Source: Actinernus sp. WN-2022 (taxonomy: Eukaryota > Cnidaria > Anthozoa > Actiniaria > Actinernidae). Taken from it: a stretch of 64,000 nt of DNA. Positions 1 to 11,140 of the stretch are shown piece by piece. The notes below the pieces were generated by a model. The model worked only from the letters and a program-made list of their open reading frames with translations. It had not been told where the DNA came from and ran no database searches. The DNA lies in the NCBI GenBank assembly GCA_030867875.1, contig JAOWCC010000577.1, forward strand, positions 70,303,012 through 70,367,011, in the 5' to 3' direction. The position numbers and the translations under genes are program-made. Numbering within the stretch: position 1 is the stretch's first letter; each line of letters opens with the position of its first letter.

Positions 1-336
1 AGAAACAGCCCCCTCCCCCCTCAACATTATTATTTTGTTTTTGAGTTTTTAATATCTAATATACCTTGTCTGGAAATTATATAGATTCATTCTTAAAGGG
101 ATACCCGAGTCCAAAACAAACATGGGCGCAAAATGATCTTTAAAATGTGAACACTGAAATCGCAATAAAATTGATTTATTGTGCAATATAAACCTGTGGG
201 AATTTTTTTTTTAATCTGAGCTTGTATTGTGCAATAAATTTGATGACATCAGATCGTGAAAGAAAAAAGGGTGGTTACTCAGTGCCCAGTCATTTCCTTG
301 TAACCATGTTCTGCCTTCACATGTAACTACGTTTTT
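1..336. other. AT-rich non-coding flank
   Basis: No coding potential, RNA gene or clear repeat boundary is visible before the hairpin that opens the dispersed repeat at 337. The stretch has homopolymer runs and is otherwise unremarkable. Confidence 0.5.
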
Positions 337-365
337 ACTCGGGCCAGGCCTTTGGCCGCCCGAGT
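337..365. repeat. 5' terminal hairpin of dispersed repeat (copy 1)
   Basis: Eight outer pairs (337-344 with 358-365) and four inner GGCC/GGCC pairs surround a TTT loop, with a CA bulge. The equivalent sequence in copy 2 (52162-52190) differs in base composition but still folds, with CCAGCC pairing to GGCTGG. Confidence 0.75.
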
Positions 366-2061
366 CAAGTTTCGCAAGGCTGTTTTATTTTATTTTTTTG
401 TGTCGAGGTATTTCGCTGTCAACCAATCAGAAAGCACTGTGCACGTGGACAGAAAGTACTGTGCATGTGAACACTGATACATGTAGAAGCGTTTGAATGT
501 GACCCGGGAAATGGGAGCAAAGACGAAAGTGTTTTGTGCCATTTGTAGCTGTTATTTGGCTAAAACCAAAAGTTTCTTCGACTGAAATGCTAAGATGTTG
601 AGTTTTTCTAGGGCTGACAAAAGTTTTACGGACTTTCGAGGGAAATTTCGCACATTTTACATTAAGATAACTGGTGCTCCTGAACGCACGTGGACCAGTA
701 ATAATCGACATGTAAGTAAAGAAATGATATAAACTTGATCACCAGCTTGTAGTAGTGTCGTGTTTATTAGTGCCTTTTAAAAGTAATGGCTTAAAATACA
801 TAGTAAATGGCCCAATTTTTCAGTTCGGATCATGTTTACGATCGAAGCTTATATACATGTAGTTACGACTCCATCGTCAAATGGTTTTAATTAGTAAACT
901 TGACATGATCCCTCGCTCATCAGTTCTTTGATCTGAAGCCAGCTCATTGATATGATATCAGCAGCTTCCTGTTTAATATTCCTTTCTGTTAAGAGTATCA
1001 ACAGAGGAGTATCAGCATCAAATATAGCTGCAGTAAATAGCCCGATTCCTTTTGTTGTAGGCCATGGCCAGCTAGCGTCTGTATTTTCACTCGGTCACTT
1101 CATGACATAGTAAGAATTCGGGAAAGCCGACCCCATTCGTTATAAATTTCAGCCTCCTGCAAGATGTAGAAAATGAACACTAGCCCTAATATTTGAAAAG
1201 TCACCACTCTACTCGAAAATAGAACTGCATGCAGATAGATGACTTTATTTCACATTTAGAATGACACATCCCTAAATATTCACAAGCAATATAGCTATTA
1301 TTAGCTAAAGGAAAAGTTACATGTATGCTACAATATAATAGCACCTGTGCTTGGACAGTGAAGTTAGAAATAATACTATAAGTAATCATAGATTATCAAA
1401 GTGCGTTCAACGTATTTTTTTGCATGAGAACTACGCCTCTCTGCTTTCAATTGTTTTCTCAACATTTGTAATACCACTCCAATTTGTGTTTGAAAAGTAC
1501 ATTAAGAAGTTTAGAACACAAACAACCCTATTCAGATGTGTATAAACTGCATGCATCCCAGTTTTCATGTGACTACACTCCAGTGTAGGACATAAAATAT
1601 ATGTGCATGTGTGTAAACTACACCTTCAGACTGATTCAAATTATTCTTCAAGTGAGACCAAGGCTGGCTGCAGAATATTGAGTGTCCATTGTTATTGCAG
1701 AATAATTTCTGATCATATTGGGTGGGCTCACCTTGTTTTTATATTTAAGTTCCTTGACATATCCAAGGCTGTGGACTACTGAAAAGCATTGATTTCTAAG
1801 AATGTTGAAAAGTATGGGTTGGTAAACCCTGCTAAAAAGAATTGTTTTCTAAAATACAAAAGAAAACTCAATTAATATTTGTAATATTTTTGAGCAAGTT
1901 AAGTTCAGAGAGAGTGTTATGTGAAGTTGATTTATAAATTTTACTGGGAGCAGTTGTGATAGGCCTTTTACAGGAAACAGTCATGTGCTGGTATAATACT
2001 TTGTGAATGAATGAATTGAGCTTGTGGGAAAGATATTGCCTTGGATGCGATATGGCAAGCT

Positions 2062-2440
2062 CCCGGGGGGTACTCTACCTAAAGTTGGGTAGAGGAGTGC
2101 CGCTGGGGCTCTGAAACCCTTACCCTGTTTAAGACAAAAAAAAATCAAATTTCCATACCCTGTTGGTGTTAAAAATTTCCCTCTATAAGACAAATAACAA
2201 ATTATCTATCCTTGGATGTCCGTGTTTATTGTGATCTTGTATAATGAGTGTCATAACTAAATAAGTCTTCAGCAAGTACTAGACTAAATAACGGCACTAG
2301 ATAAATACCATACCCTGTTCAAGATCTGTTGATGTGAAAATGGATACCCTGTCTAAGATCAGAAACTCGAAAAACCATACCCTGTCCAGCGGATCATCCC
2401 GTATAGTCCATATATGGGAGTACCCCCCCCCCCCCCGGGG
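2062..2440. mobile_element. MITE with C/G-run ends and 7-bp target duplication
   Basis: The element begins CCCGGGGGGTACTC and ends with GAGTACCCCC followed by a C run and GGGG, so its termini are inverted repeats. GCAAGCT is present on both sides (2055-2061 and 2441-2447). Copy 2 of the host repeat reads straight through this point near 54128 (gacaagctatcttt), so it acts as an empty site. A longer relative lies at 33895-34476. The interior repeats phrases such as 'taccctgt' and encodes nothing. Confidence 0.85.
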
Positions 2441-2650
2441 GCAAGCTATCTTTAAAAACGCTGTGTTACAAAGATCAACAATCGATTGGAGGTGGAAAAT
2501 AGCATTTACAAACACTACCAATCTCGTACAAGTGCCTTTAAATATATTAATTAAGATTTGTTTGCCATCTAGTACAACCATGTGATTGCATTCCTACGAA
2601 AGGCGATTCCATTATATATAGATGAGCATGAATAGTGAATCAATAGACCT

Positions 2651-2839
2651 AGTCAGCTTGCCTGTTTGTTTTACCATTTCAGACCACCTGACTTTTCCCT
2701 TGATCTCAGTAATGCTTTTTTTATTTTTCTGTATCCCAAGAGGAAATGTACCAATTTCTATAATTGGAAAACAAAGCACTGAATCTTCTGGAGAACTGTC
2801 ACGTGGTCTGAAATGGCGCAACAAACAGGCAAGCTGACT
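2651..2839. mobile_element. Palindromic MITE nested in dispersed repeat
   Basis: AGTCAGCTTGCCTGTTTG at the left is the reverse complement of the right end, and further inward CATTTCAGACCAC pairs with GTGGTCTGAAATG. Divergent relatives occupy about 53570-53775 (in the second copy of the host repeat) and about 29606-29783. The family therefore both travels inside the larger repeat and occurs independently. Confidence 0.75.
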
Positions 2840-2973
2840 ACATCTAGATATATCCGGCTTCCCTGCACAAACCATGTATGACACAAAAATATGCTAGAAC
2901 TCCATGAACTACATGTACATGTATTCACCTATTCCTAGGTGGCCCGAGTTAAGGCCACTCAGGGCCTCTTGTT

Positions 2974-3418
2974 TAGTATAAATTATTAGAATTGACAGCT
3001 CCTGTCATGCTTAAACCTGGGAATGAGGACGGACAGGACAGGATCCCGAGGGTGACTCTAGTGGCTGTAGAACCTGGGTAGAAAAGAATCTGAAAGTGCC
3101 CTATGGGAGATGGCGGCTTCACAAGAAGCATGAGTTCTGTGGTAATAGTTCCTTCAATTCCTCTTTATTTAGGGAACAGCCCTAATTGTAAACTTTAAAG
3201 TTGACAAAGCAGAAAGCTTAAATTGCTTTTTAAAAATAAGCCAATCAAGAATAAACAAAAAAACACTGAATTTGTGACAGGACCTGACCCGGCTAATTCA
3301 CAGATTGAATTGGAAGTTATAAAGCGTATTGGTTTTTGTGTAGTACACCAATCTCTGGTGTACTACAATAAATAAGAAACAAGTGTAAGACTTGGAATAA
3401 CAATGGTTATACTATGGT
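2974..3418. other. Non-coding interval before minisatellite
   Basis: No gene-like frame is seen. Towards its end (3345-3418) the sequence begins to resemble the 134-bp repeat that follows, with 'caatggt' and 'accaat' phrases, so it may be a degenerate leading unit. Confidence 0.4.
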
Positions 3419-3990
3419 ACCAATGTCATACCAATATTGGTTTGTTTAGAATACCAAGAATGAAACATCACTGGAATAACAATGGTAAATGATCAGCTTG
3501 TGATACTACTATTGGAACACTACTGATAGGTCATTGGACACTAAATCACACTACCAATGTTATACCAATATTGGTTTGTTTAGAATACCAAGAATGAAAC
3601 ATCACTGGAATAACAATGGTAAATGATCAGCTTGTGATACTACTATTGGAACACTACTGATAGGTCATTGGACACTAAATCACACTACCAATGTTATACC
3701 AATATTGGTTTGTTTAGAATACCAAGAATGAAACATCACTGGAATAACAATGGTAAATGATGAGCTTGTGATACTAATATTGGAACACTACTGGTAGAAC
3801 ATTGGACACTAAATCACACTACCAATGTTATACCAATATTGGTTTGTTTAGAATGCCAAGAATGAAACATCACTGGAATAACAATTATAGTAAATGATGA
3901 GCTTGTGATACAATTATTGGAACACTACTGGTACATGTACATGTAGATCATTGGAACACTTAATCACACTACCAATGTTATACCAATGAT
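3419..3990. repeat. 134-bp tandem repeat (minisatellite), about 4 copies
   Basis: Units start with ACCAATGTxATACC at 3419, 3553, 3687 and 3821, exactly 134 bp apart; a last partial unit starts at 3971 after a unit enlarged to 150 bp by small insertions. The units are almost identical, which implies recent expansion or homogenisation. No frame stays open through the units. Confidence 0.9.
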
Positions 3991-4439
3991 ACTTATTATT
4001 AGACTTTATATTTTCAGTTGTGGAGGTCATGATAGCTTGTGATTAAGCATGAAGATATGGAGACAGATATCACCCTTATCAAAGAGATATGACAGGTACT
4101 GATCTATTTAAACTACTTTTATTATGGATTAGTAGACCTGCATAATTTAGCAAAATTACTAAGAAATTAAAAATAATAATTAAGCAATGAGTTCACAGTT
4201 TATTTGACCTAAGGACTGATTATTAAGGGATGGACAATTCTATTTTTAGGGGGTGGGGATTGGGCAATTTTTTTGTATAAAAGCTCTGTAAGATTGTTTT
4301 ATCACACTTTGCTTGCAATAATATTTTCCCCATGAGTATTCAATATAGATTCCACAACGGTATAATAATGCTCATGAGACAGAGATATAAAATATCAACT
4401 AAAGTATACTAATTAACTTAAAGCAACAGACTCAATCTC

Positions 4440-4810
4440 AATCTTACATCACCTCATTGATGCATTATTCTCCATGGTGCCTTTCTATTACAACAACATC
4501 GATATATAGAGATATACACAGTCTGTGAAGAATTGTTAGTAAAGAAAACAGTTATTTTAGACAAAATGCTAAATAGTTATTCAAATTATTGCAAAGTCAA
4601 ATGAATTGGATGACGTAAGATTGAGAATCGACCCAGGCTTTTTCTTACGCTGTCAAGAGTCAGGAAAAGTCAAATTTTCACCATTTCAAACAATCCTAGA
4701 ACAGATAGAGTATTCTCTGTAAGCCAAAAATGTCTTTGCATAAGTACTGAAAACCTTTCAAAGATTCATACACGTATGTATAAAAATTGCAAAAGGGTTT
4801 GGGTTAACTT
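4440..4810 (+). repeat. Dispersed repeat, copy 1 of pair with 9915-10285
   Basis: The segment shares 'ccatggtgcctttctat', 'acaacaacatcgat', 'tgttagtaaagaaaa' and 'cccaggctttt' in the same order with 9915-10285. Both copies are on the same strand and neither encodes a protein. The class is unknown. Confidence 0.7.
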
Positions 4811-4966
4811 CGGTGTAAGAACCATTCCCTAGAGACCATGCCCTTGCGCGCTCGGTGAGTAGTTGTATTATAATTATAGTGTATTGAATACGTATATACT
4901 ATTATACTATAATTTATGCAGCTACTCGATCATCATTAGTGGATATAAATACGTGGAAAAAAAGGA

Positions 4967-5065
4967 TTGCCAGTGCCAAGCGAATTCACTCGTGGTTAGG
5001 GTAGGTTGTGTCAGTCGTTCTATAAATCTTATCTTCCTGGGTTCGATTCCTACGCTGAGCACAGT
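4967..5065 (+). other. Possible tRNA-like (SINE-type) box B
   Basis: The sequence GGTTCGATTCC at about 5040 fits the RNA polymerase III box B consensus, and an imperfect box A-like stretch (GTGGTTAGGGTAGG) lies about 45 bp upstream. The cloverleaf is poor, so this is at best a decayed SINE head and not a working tRNA gene. Confidence 0.25.
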
Positions 5066-6168
5066 GATTTTTGTTTTTCAAGTAGAGGTTCCCCGATTCC
5101 TTGTCAAATTTATAAGTGCCGCTTCGAGTGCTTGGGAAATATTCTAAGTCCCAAATTATTCATAGTTAACAAAGGGAGTTTTGTGATGCAGTCTGTGAGG
5201 TTCTTACACCACAGTAGAGCCAAGGGTTTAGGTGCACTTAAACTCCACTGAAACTATGCTGAATGTATTGCAAGAGCTCAAAATACTGTTCTAAAGCAAT
5301 ACATAACAATCTATAGAATCTACAAATACATGTAGAAGACTTTCTGCAATTATCAAAAGCAGAGGTGATCGTACAAAGTATTAAGACTACTTGTACATTA
5401 ACACCTGACAGAAGAGACACGAGTGAAGACTGAACCCTTAATGATAAATGAGTTATTTAATTACTGTAACTAGATTTTCAGAACTATTCGACAGTAGCAG
5501 AAAAATTGGATTGTTTAAAGCTATCGTAATCGTAGGACATTTTACATGTGCCTCTCCAGTAAACACTGTTTATAACCACCACCATATTTTATTTCATTCC
5601 TTATCATAAGGTTACAATATTTGCCTGTTCCTTTACAAATGTAACTAGCAACTCTTTAACTGCATAACTTTAGTGCTGAGGGTAATGACATAGTTTTGAA
5701 AAAGTGAACTGGCTTAAGTTAGCCCCATGCCAAAACACATATTAACATGTCGGCAACTGCGCTTTGTAACTTCCACTCACCTACCTGGTGTAACTAGTAG
5801 TTTAAAGGTTATGCAAGCAGCCAGTCAGCAAGTGAGCATCCTAAGAAGCAATAGCCTGAGTTAATGTAAAAGTTGTCCTTAAAATCAAGTTAGAATTTTG
5901 ATAGAAATTATTTCTTTATGCATGTTCTTTATTTTCTAAAGGAGAATTTGGAACTTCATCAAATTAACTCACTCAGCTGTTATTGCATTCACTTGCCTTC
6001 AACTGAAATAACTTTTTATCTAAATATAGGCATAGTGGTGGTCACTATTAATAGTGATTGGAATGGTGATAGATATACAGTAACAGATGGGATGACAGAC
6101 ATGGATATCATTACAGGGATAATTGCTGTATGGCTGCTACAGACTATGGGTCTGAGGGATATTATCAA
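5066..6168. other. Non-coding interval
   Basis: I see no supported gene, tandem array or foldback here. Short open frames on both strands lack codon-like composition or recognisable motifs. Confidence 0.4.
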
Positions 6169-6170
6169 TA

Positions 6171-6673
6171 CAGTCAACTCTCTCCTGCGACCACTTCCCG
6201 TAAGCGACCACCTGAGTCCCATAAGCAACCACTTTACCAAAGAACCATTTATTTTCTCAGTCAAATTCTATCGTAAAAACTCTCTCTTAAGCGACCAATG
6301 CAAAAAATCTTAAGCAACCGCGGCCACTTTTTACAAATGTAAGTCTCAACACTTGACATTTTCTATTGTTTTTTGTTTCCAATAAGCGACCACAAAGTAG
6401 ATTGTACTGTATTTTTAGAAAATCATTACTCAAATACCACAAAGTTAATTTTTAATGGCGCCGACAGATAAGAAACTGAAAATATTGTTAGCTATTAGCT
6501 ACATGTATGTTGTTTATGGTGACAGCACGCTCTAATAGAGCTGTGCTAGAAGTCTGATCCATTTGGCAAGCACTTGGGCTACCTGTGTTGCTTTTCCCCC
6601 GTAAGTGACCACCTCCCGTAAGCGACCACTTTGTCTGTGGACCAAGGGTGGTCACTTAAGAGAGAGTTGACTG
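6171..6673. mobile_element. Tc1/mariner-like MITE with TA target duplication
   Basis: The ends CAGTCAACTCTCTC and GAGAGAGTTGACTG are inverted repeats flanked on each side by TA (6169-6170 and 6674-6675). The subterminal phrase 'taagcgaccac' is repeated several times at both ends. TA duplication and CAGT-type ends are known traits of Tc1/mariner elements. No transposase is encoded. Confidence 0.8.
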
Positions 6674-6675
6674 TA

Positions 6676-7678
6676 ATTATTTTACTACAGACTAAAGCTA
6701 TGAACTCTGGACAGCTTTTCTTGGTTGAATAGCCAACACCGCCCACCAGTACCAAAGTGTGACATCACAAATTAGGAAAATTCAGATGTAACTTTTCAGG
6801 GGGAGCATGCCCCTGGCTCCCATACATTAGTGTTCAAAGATCATGCATTGCACTTGGGCTTACAATACAAAACATTTAGCTACACCCCCCATGATGTGGA
6901 TGACAATATTCAAACATCATGGTTATTTTAGGACAGTCAGCAGGAGGATCCAGTCCAATTCTTCTACTTTTCAGTAGCGTATAGTGGGCAAACAAGGCAA
7001 ATGCCTTTTCAGTAAAACGTTGAAACTGAAACTGCTCGAAAGTGCTCTCAAAACGCAATAAATGCCATTTTTCAAAATTGTATGGCTACAGCCCTGCTTT
7101 TGAAAAAAAAAAACATTGAAATGTTGGGCAGCAATTGTGGTACATGTATATGGTAGCCATAGGATTTTCTGAGTGCGGGAGGGGGGAGATCACACACACA
7201 CACAAAAAAACAACATTGAGAGGGAGGACATGCAAAACATGTTACCATAGTATACATTTTGTATGGGGACCCTGTCATTTTGTCCAAGCAAAGTACAAAT
7301 TCCCACCCCCCCCCCCCCCCCCCCACTGATAAAGAAATGAAAATTCCCTCGTGCAAATTAAAACATTTTATTTCAAAGAATTTCATGAAGAACATGCACA
7401 CTGTATTGTTAAAGGACTGTATCACAATGAAACATAATCTGGTGTATTTTTTTGTCCAGGCTAAGACAAAACTATTTTCAACAAAGTAAACCTTGTAAAA
7501 AATGTGAGACTTTTAAAATTAGAGGGATACAGAAAGAAGTGAACCAACTGTATCTACATGTAATATATAGCTCCAAGTTGTGTGAAAGCTATGATGCCTG
7601 TGGGATGGGGCTGAATATGAGAAATTGTAAATCACATCCAAGCTGCTAGGAGCACAAACACCATGTCAACAATAGAGT
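6676..7678. other. Non-coding interval with simple repeats
   Basis: A short CA run lies near 7190 and a long C run at about 7304-7324. Frames that cross these runs give low-complexity peptides and are not regarded as genes. Confidence 0.5.
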
Positions 7679-7726
7679 GTTAACCTGGTATCTGTCAAAG
7701 AAAAGCCTGACAGATACAGGGTTAAC
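7679..7726. repeat. Short hairpin, 19-bp stem
   Basis: GTTAACC...ATCTGTCA at 7679-7697 pairs with 7708-7726 at 17 of 19 positions, leaving a 10-nt loop. It could be a miniature foldback element or, if transcribed, a small structured RNA; sequence alone does not decide. Confidence 0.55.
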
Positions 7727-7801
7727 ATTGTACTATCAATGTGGCCTTAATGTGTTCCTGGCGGCTTTAGCTTTCCTGTGTATGTAATAATGTATTTATT
7801 A

Positions 7802-7910
7802 GATAATTACCGAGGCTGACAGCATTATTAAAAATATTGCAGTCAACTGATGGCACAGCCCAAAGCTGTCTGCAATGTTTTTAATAATGTTGTTGGCCAA
7901 AGTAATTATC
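7802..7910. mobile_element. Foldback MITE
   Basis: The arm GATAATTACCGAGGCTGACA (starting 7802) pairs imperfectly with the arm ending GGCCAAAGTAATTATC at 7910; the inner parts 'attaaaaatattgcag' and 'ctgcaatgtttttaat' are also complementary. No coding capacity. Confidence 0.6.
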
Positions 7911-8031
7911 AATTATAATTATTGTTCCTTATGCAGCCCCATTGTTCTCTGTCTGCACTATATCAGAGATTAAAGCCTTGGTTTCTATATTGTTCTTGCA
8001 TACACAAAACAATTAAATTAGTATATATTGC

Positions 8032-8815
8032 ATGTCTATCATTTCAGGTGGGAATTACTGTACAATAAAACCATTGGGAAACATATTGCTTAATACGACA
8101 AAAACAAACTGGATGCTGGTCTCCACTCCGCAGATGTGTCGCACCCACTCTCTGGACGAGAAAGCAATATGTCTCGAGTACAATGGAAATACTTTAGAAT
8201 GTGTGAACCTCACTAAATTGCTGGGGGTCTATCTAGACAAGCATTTATCATGCCACGAGCATGTAACAATGATATTGTCATCATGTTATAGAACTTTAGC
8301 AGTCTTGAGAAAGTTGCGCCACCTAGCTCTTTTTGTAATTAGAAAACAGCTTGCAGAATGCCTAGTTTTATCAAAACTAGATTATTGTAGTATTGTGTTT
8401 AGTCCCATACCAGACTATCAGTTAAAACGTTTACAACAATTACAGAACGCTAGTGCTGTCTTTGTCTATGGCAAATATAGCAGCTGAAATGACGTGATTA
8501 ATCTTAATTGGCTGCCAGTACGTGAAAGGAGGGAATACATATAGTTTGCTGAAGATGACCCATAAGGCTTTATATAATGAAGTATGGCCAGAATATCTGC
8601 GTCTGGAATTACATTCTGTTAGCACTTATAATTTAAGATCATCATCGGCCGCTAGATTATTTGTACCTAGGGAATCAGATAGTTTTCAACATATGGCTGC
8701 GCACACATTTAATAGCCTCTCAGAAGGTATTAGACGTATCACAAGTTATAGTGAATTTGTCAAAGCAATTAGAAATGTTTTATTACGTAAAGCGGAATCA
8801 CGCATAGCTTAATTA
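8032..8815 (+). pseudogene. LINE reverse transcriptase, C-terminal remnant
   Basis: The translation holds the region that follows the RT palm in L2/CR1/Jockey-type LINEs. It has a 'LLGVYLDKHLSCHEHV' thumb motif, then 'SKLDYCSIVFSPIPDYQLKRL', then a segment with 'LLKMTHKALYNE' and 'STYNLRSSSAARLFVPR'. A stop at about 8487 and a frame change near 8525 separate the two halves, so the copy is dead. Palm motifs and endonuclease are missing, as expected of a 5'-truncated insertion. The 3' UTR runs to an ATT-rich tail at about 9206-9222 and has been split by the MITE at 8855-9021. Confidence 0.8.
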
Positions 8816-8854
8816 AATAATTAATTATTTATATCTTATAGCACTTTTTATGCC

Positions 8855-9021
8855 AATAGGCAATATTCGTATTCTCACGGACGAGCTGGAACGAGCACTC
8901 AATGGAGGCTCATGTGGGGGAATTTGCTGAAAGCTATTTAGCGTTAGAAAAGAATCCCCCGCATGAGCCTCCACTGAGTACTCGTTCCAGCTCGTCCGTG
9001 AGAATACGAATATTGTCTATT
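8855..9021. mobile_element. MITE with about 67-bp inverted repeats
   Basis: The left arm (8855 to about 8923) and right arm (about 8955 to 9021) are nearly perfect reverse complements, sharing TATTCGTATTCTCACGGACG and GAGCTGGAACGAG. The loop is about 30 bp. The high arm identity points to a young insertion, placed in the 3' UTR of the LINE remnant. Confidence 0.85.
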
Positions 9022-9249
9022 AATACTATCCTTTATGCCATTTTTATACTTAATATTAAGAGTTAGTAACTTTATATCATATAGTTTTGTTAATAATTAT
9101 TAGTATAATTAGTATCACATTTATTTTTCCTCTTAAAGATATACATTGTAATTTTTATTTAGCTCTTAGCAAACGAAGAGCCACCTAGTGGATGTATTGC
9201 TAATAAATCATTATTATTATTATGTTTGCTGGAAATTTTGTTGAATTAA

Positions 9250-9365
9250 CAATAATTATTATTCACCAAAGTGGAGGTGAATAGTGGTGGATATTTACCG
9301 AACCACTTCGGCGTGGTAAATATCGACCACTATTCAGCAACACTGAGGCGAATAATAAATTATTG
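9250..9365. mobile_element. MITE, about 50-bp inverted repeats
   Basis: CAATAATTATTATTC at the left matches the reverse complement of the right end, and inward GGTGGATATTTACC pairs with GGTAAATATCGACC. The loop is centred on 'gaaccacttcggcg'. Confidence 0.7.
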
Positions 9366-9373
9366 TTTTAGTA

Positions 9374-9548
9374 TATACCACATTCCAGGTGAATAGCCAG
9401 CACCAAATAGTTATTTTATTTTCTGTCAAATGGACAAAAACTTGTGCGAGATGATCGCTGCTTTGCTCAGAGGTGAATAGGAAATCATATTCACTGTTTG
9501 AGTAGCCAATTAGAGCGCACGAGAAGTGATATTCACTGGTGTGGTATA
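9374..9548. mobile_element. Short MITE with TATACCACA ends
   Basis: TATACCACATTCCAGGTGAATA at the left pairs with TATTCACTGGTGTGGTATA at the right with one gap. The element sits a few bases from the previous MITE and shares the 'gtgaatag' phrase with it, so the two may be related. Confidence 0.6.
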
Positions 9549-9914
9549 ATTATATAACTTTGATTTCCCTGTTCAGTTACTGGTAGATAAAATTCTGGAA
9601 GCAAACTAATATTAATAATAGTGCTGCTAGTGAACCAGTTATGGCTTCAATAATAATAACATTAAAGTTTGCTGGTTGCAATAATTGTTGATATAGTGCA
9701 GAGAGAGAACAATGGGGTTGGATGAGGAACAATAACTATATGAGTATTGTTTTATAATGTCTTCAGCTCTATTCCTTTTAAAGTGCCTATAACCCTTTGT
9801 TTTGGTTTACAGTGAATACTCGATGTTCTACGCTTGTTTGAAATCACAAAAAATTGACCTTTCCTGACCCATGACCGCATAAGTAAACGCCTGGGTCAAT
9901 ACTTGTAGGCTGTA

Positions 9915-10285
9915 TAGACATCTCATTACTGCATTATTTCCCATGGTGCCTTTCTATCACAACAACATCGATGCATAGAAAATATACACAGCTTGTGAGT
10001 TGTTAGTAAAGAAAAAAGTAAACATGTTTAGTATTTCTTCAAATGATTGCAAAGCCAAATCAATTATGATGTCAAGATGAGGTACATACAGGAATCAACC
10101 CAGGCTTTTACTTAAGCGGTCATGCATGCATGGGTCAAGAAAGGTCCCATTTACAGGATTTCAAACGAGCATAGAACATAAAATATTCACTGTAAACCAA
10201 AACTTTCTTTACAGAATTACTCAAAACTTTTCGGAGGTTCATAGCTATAAAAATTGTAAAAAGGTTTATAGGCACTTTAACTACC
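9915..10285 (+). repeat. Dispersed repeat, second copy of pair with 4440-4810
   Basis: Collinear with 4440-4810; see that entry for shared phrases. Downstream, about 10400-10720 matches the hairpin-ended repeat family on the opposite strand (for example 'ccacctccaattgattg' against 'caatcgattggaggtgg' at 2478). Confidence 0.65.
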
Positions 10286-10902
10286 TGAAAAAAGCTTTGT
10301 CCGTTACAATCGAGAGATGACATATTTTAAACAATATTGTTCCAACACTTGCTACCATTCAATCAGCTTTATGCTCATTTCTCTTTTCCCATGTTTCCTC
10401 AAGTTTTCAGCATTACGCAGGCTGTTTTACCAGAGCCTTGGTCCTCTAATATAGTTTTGTTTTGGTTCATCATGATATGGGAAGTATTTGACAGGTACTC
10501 TGCAATCAATCTCTAGTAATACGGCTTTTGCAGGAATACAATCGTGGTTGTACTGGATGGCAGAAAAACCCGACTTCATTCCTATATTTGTACTAGGTCA
10601 GTAGTGGTATTAGCAAAACCTATTTGTAAATGCTATTTGCCACCTCCAATTGATTGTCGATCTTTCTAAAACACTATTTTGAAGTTTGCCTTGTGATAAT
10701 AAGTCAGTGTTGTTTACAAATTCCCTGCCTCCCTTTGCCTGACTCACCATATGTATTTTTGGAGAAAAGGTCAGGGCATGGCCAGGAATTAAAAATACAC
10801 CATGCCGTTAACTCTATTAAAGCCGGGGGGATTAGTAAAAAAAATTGAACAAAATATTTGCAGAGACCAGAGAGGTGTCCCTGCAGAGACTGAAAACTTT
10901 AA

Positions 10903-11140
10903 GGGACTGTTCATCAATTATAGCACAACAAAATGTACCCCCCTCCCCCCCCCCAAAAATTTTTTTTTTGAATTCTTAAAAACATACCCCTCCCCGAATA
11001 TACTGTAAACAACTGTATCCCGCTCATTGTTTACCATGACAAAAAATGTACCCCTCCACTTTCAACTCATTTTGAAAATTGTACCAGCCCCCTCTGAAAT
11101 CCAGCCCCCCTCCCCTTATCTATAATTTACAAACAGTCCC
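10903..11140. mobile_element. PIF/Harbinger-like MITE with TAA target duplication
   Basis: The left end GGGACTGTTCATCAATTATA pairs with the right end TATAATTTACAAACAGTCCC. TAA flanks both sides (10900-10902, 11141-11143). A 3-bp TWA duplication and ends starting GGG are typical of PIF/Harbinger. The interior is rich in C runs ('tacccccctccccccccc') and non-coding. Confidence 0.75.

Larger units (their letters stand above)
337..2973 (+). mobile_element. Hairpin-ended dispersed repeat, copy 1
   Basis: This stretch is collinear with 52162-54395. Shared blocks include the start, the region around 530-660, the block at about 1919-2055 (gagcagttgt, tcatgtgctggtataatac), the block at 2446-2640 and the last 60 bases. 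The 5' end is a hairpin at 337-365 whose stem ACTCGGGC pairs with GCCCGAGT; the 3' end is a second hairpin at 2942-2965 using GCCCGAGT and ACTC-GGGC. No protein is encoded. Copy 1 carries two younger insertions (2062-2440 and 2651-2839). Segments of the same family also occur at about 10400-10720 and 19130-19860 on the opposite strand. Similar hairpins at both ends suggest a non-autonomous element, possibly of the Helentron/Helitron2 kind, but that class is only a guess. Confidence 0.65.
7921..9733. mobile_element. 1.8-kb segment bounded by 45-bp inverted repeats
   Basis: The left arm 7921-7965 and the right arm 9689-9733 are reverse complements with few mismatches; both contain CCCATTGTTCTCT or its complement. 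Between them lie a LINE reverse-transcriptase remnant and three MITEs. The arms may be the ends of a DNA transposon that has accumulated insertions, or a split foldback element. Confidence 0.55.

Noticed and set aside
3419..3990. Possible CRISPR-like array
   Set aside because: Units are contiguous 134-bp tandem repeats with no unique spacers, and the DNA is eukaryotic.
7135..7489. Frames with poly-proline or poly-glycine tails
   Set aside because: They arise from the C run at about 7304-7324; no other protein-like character.
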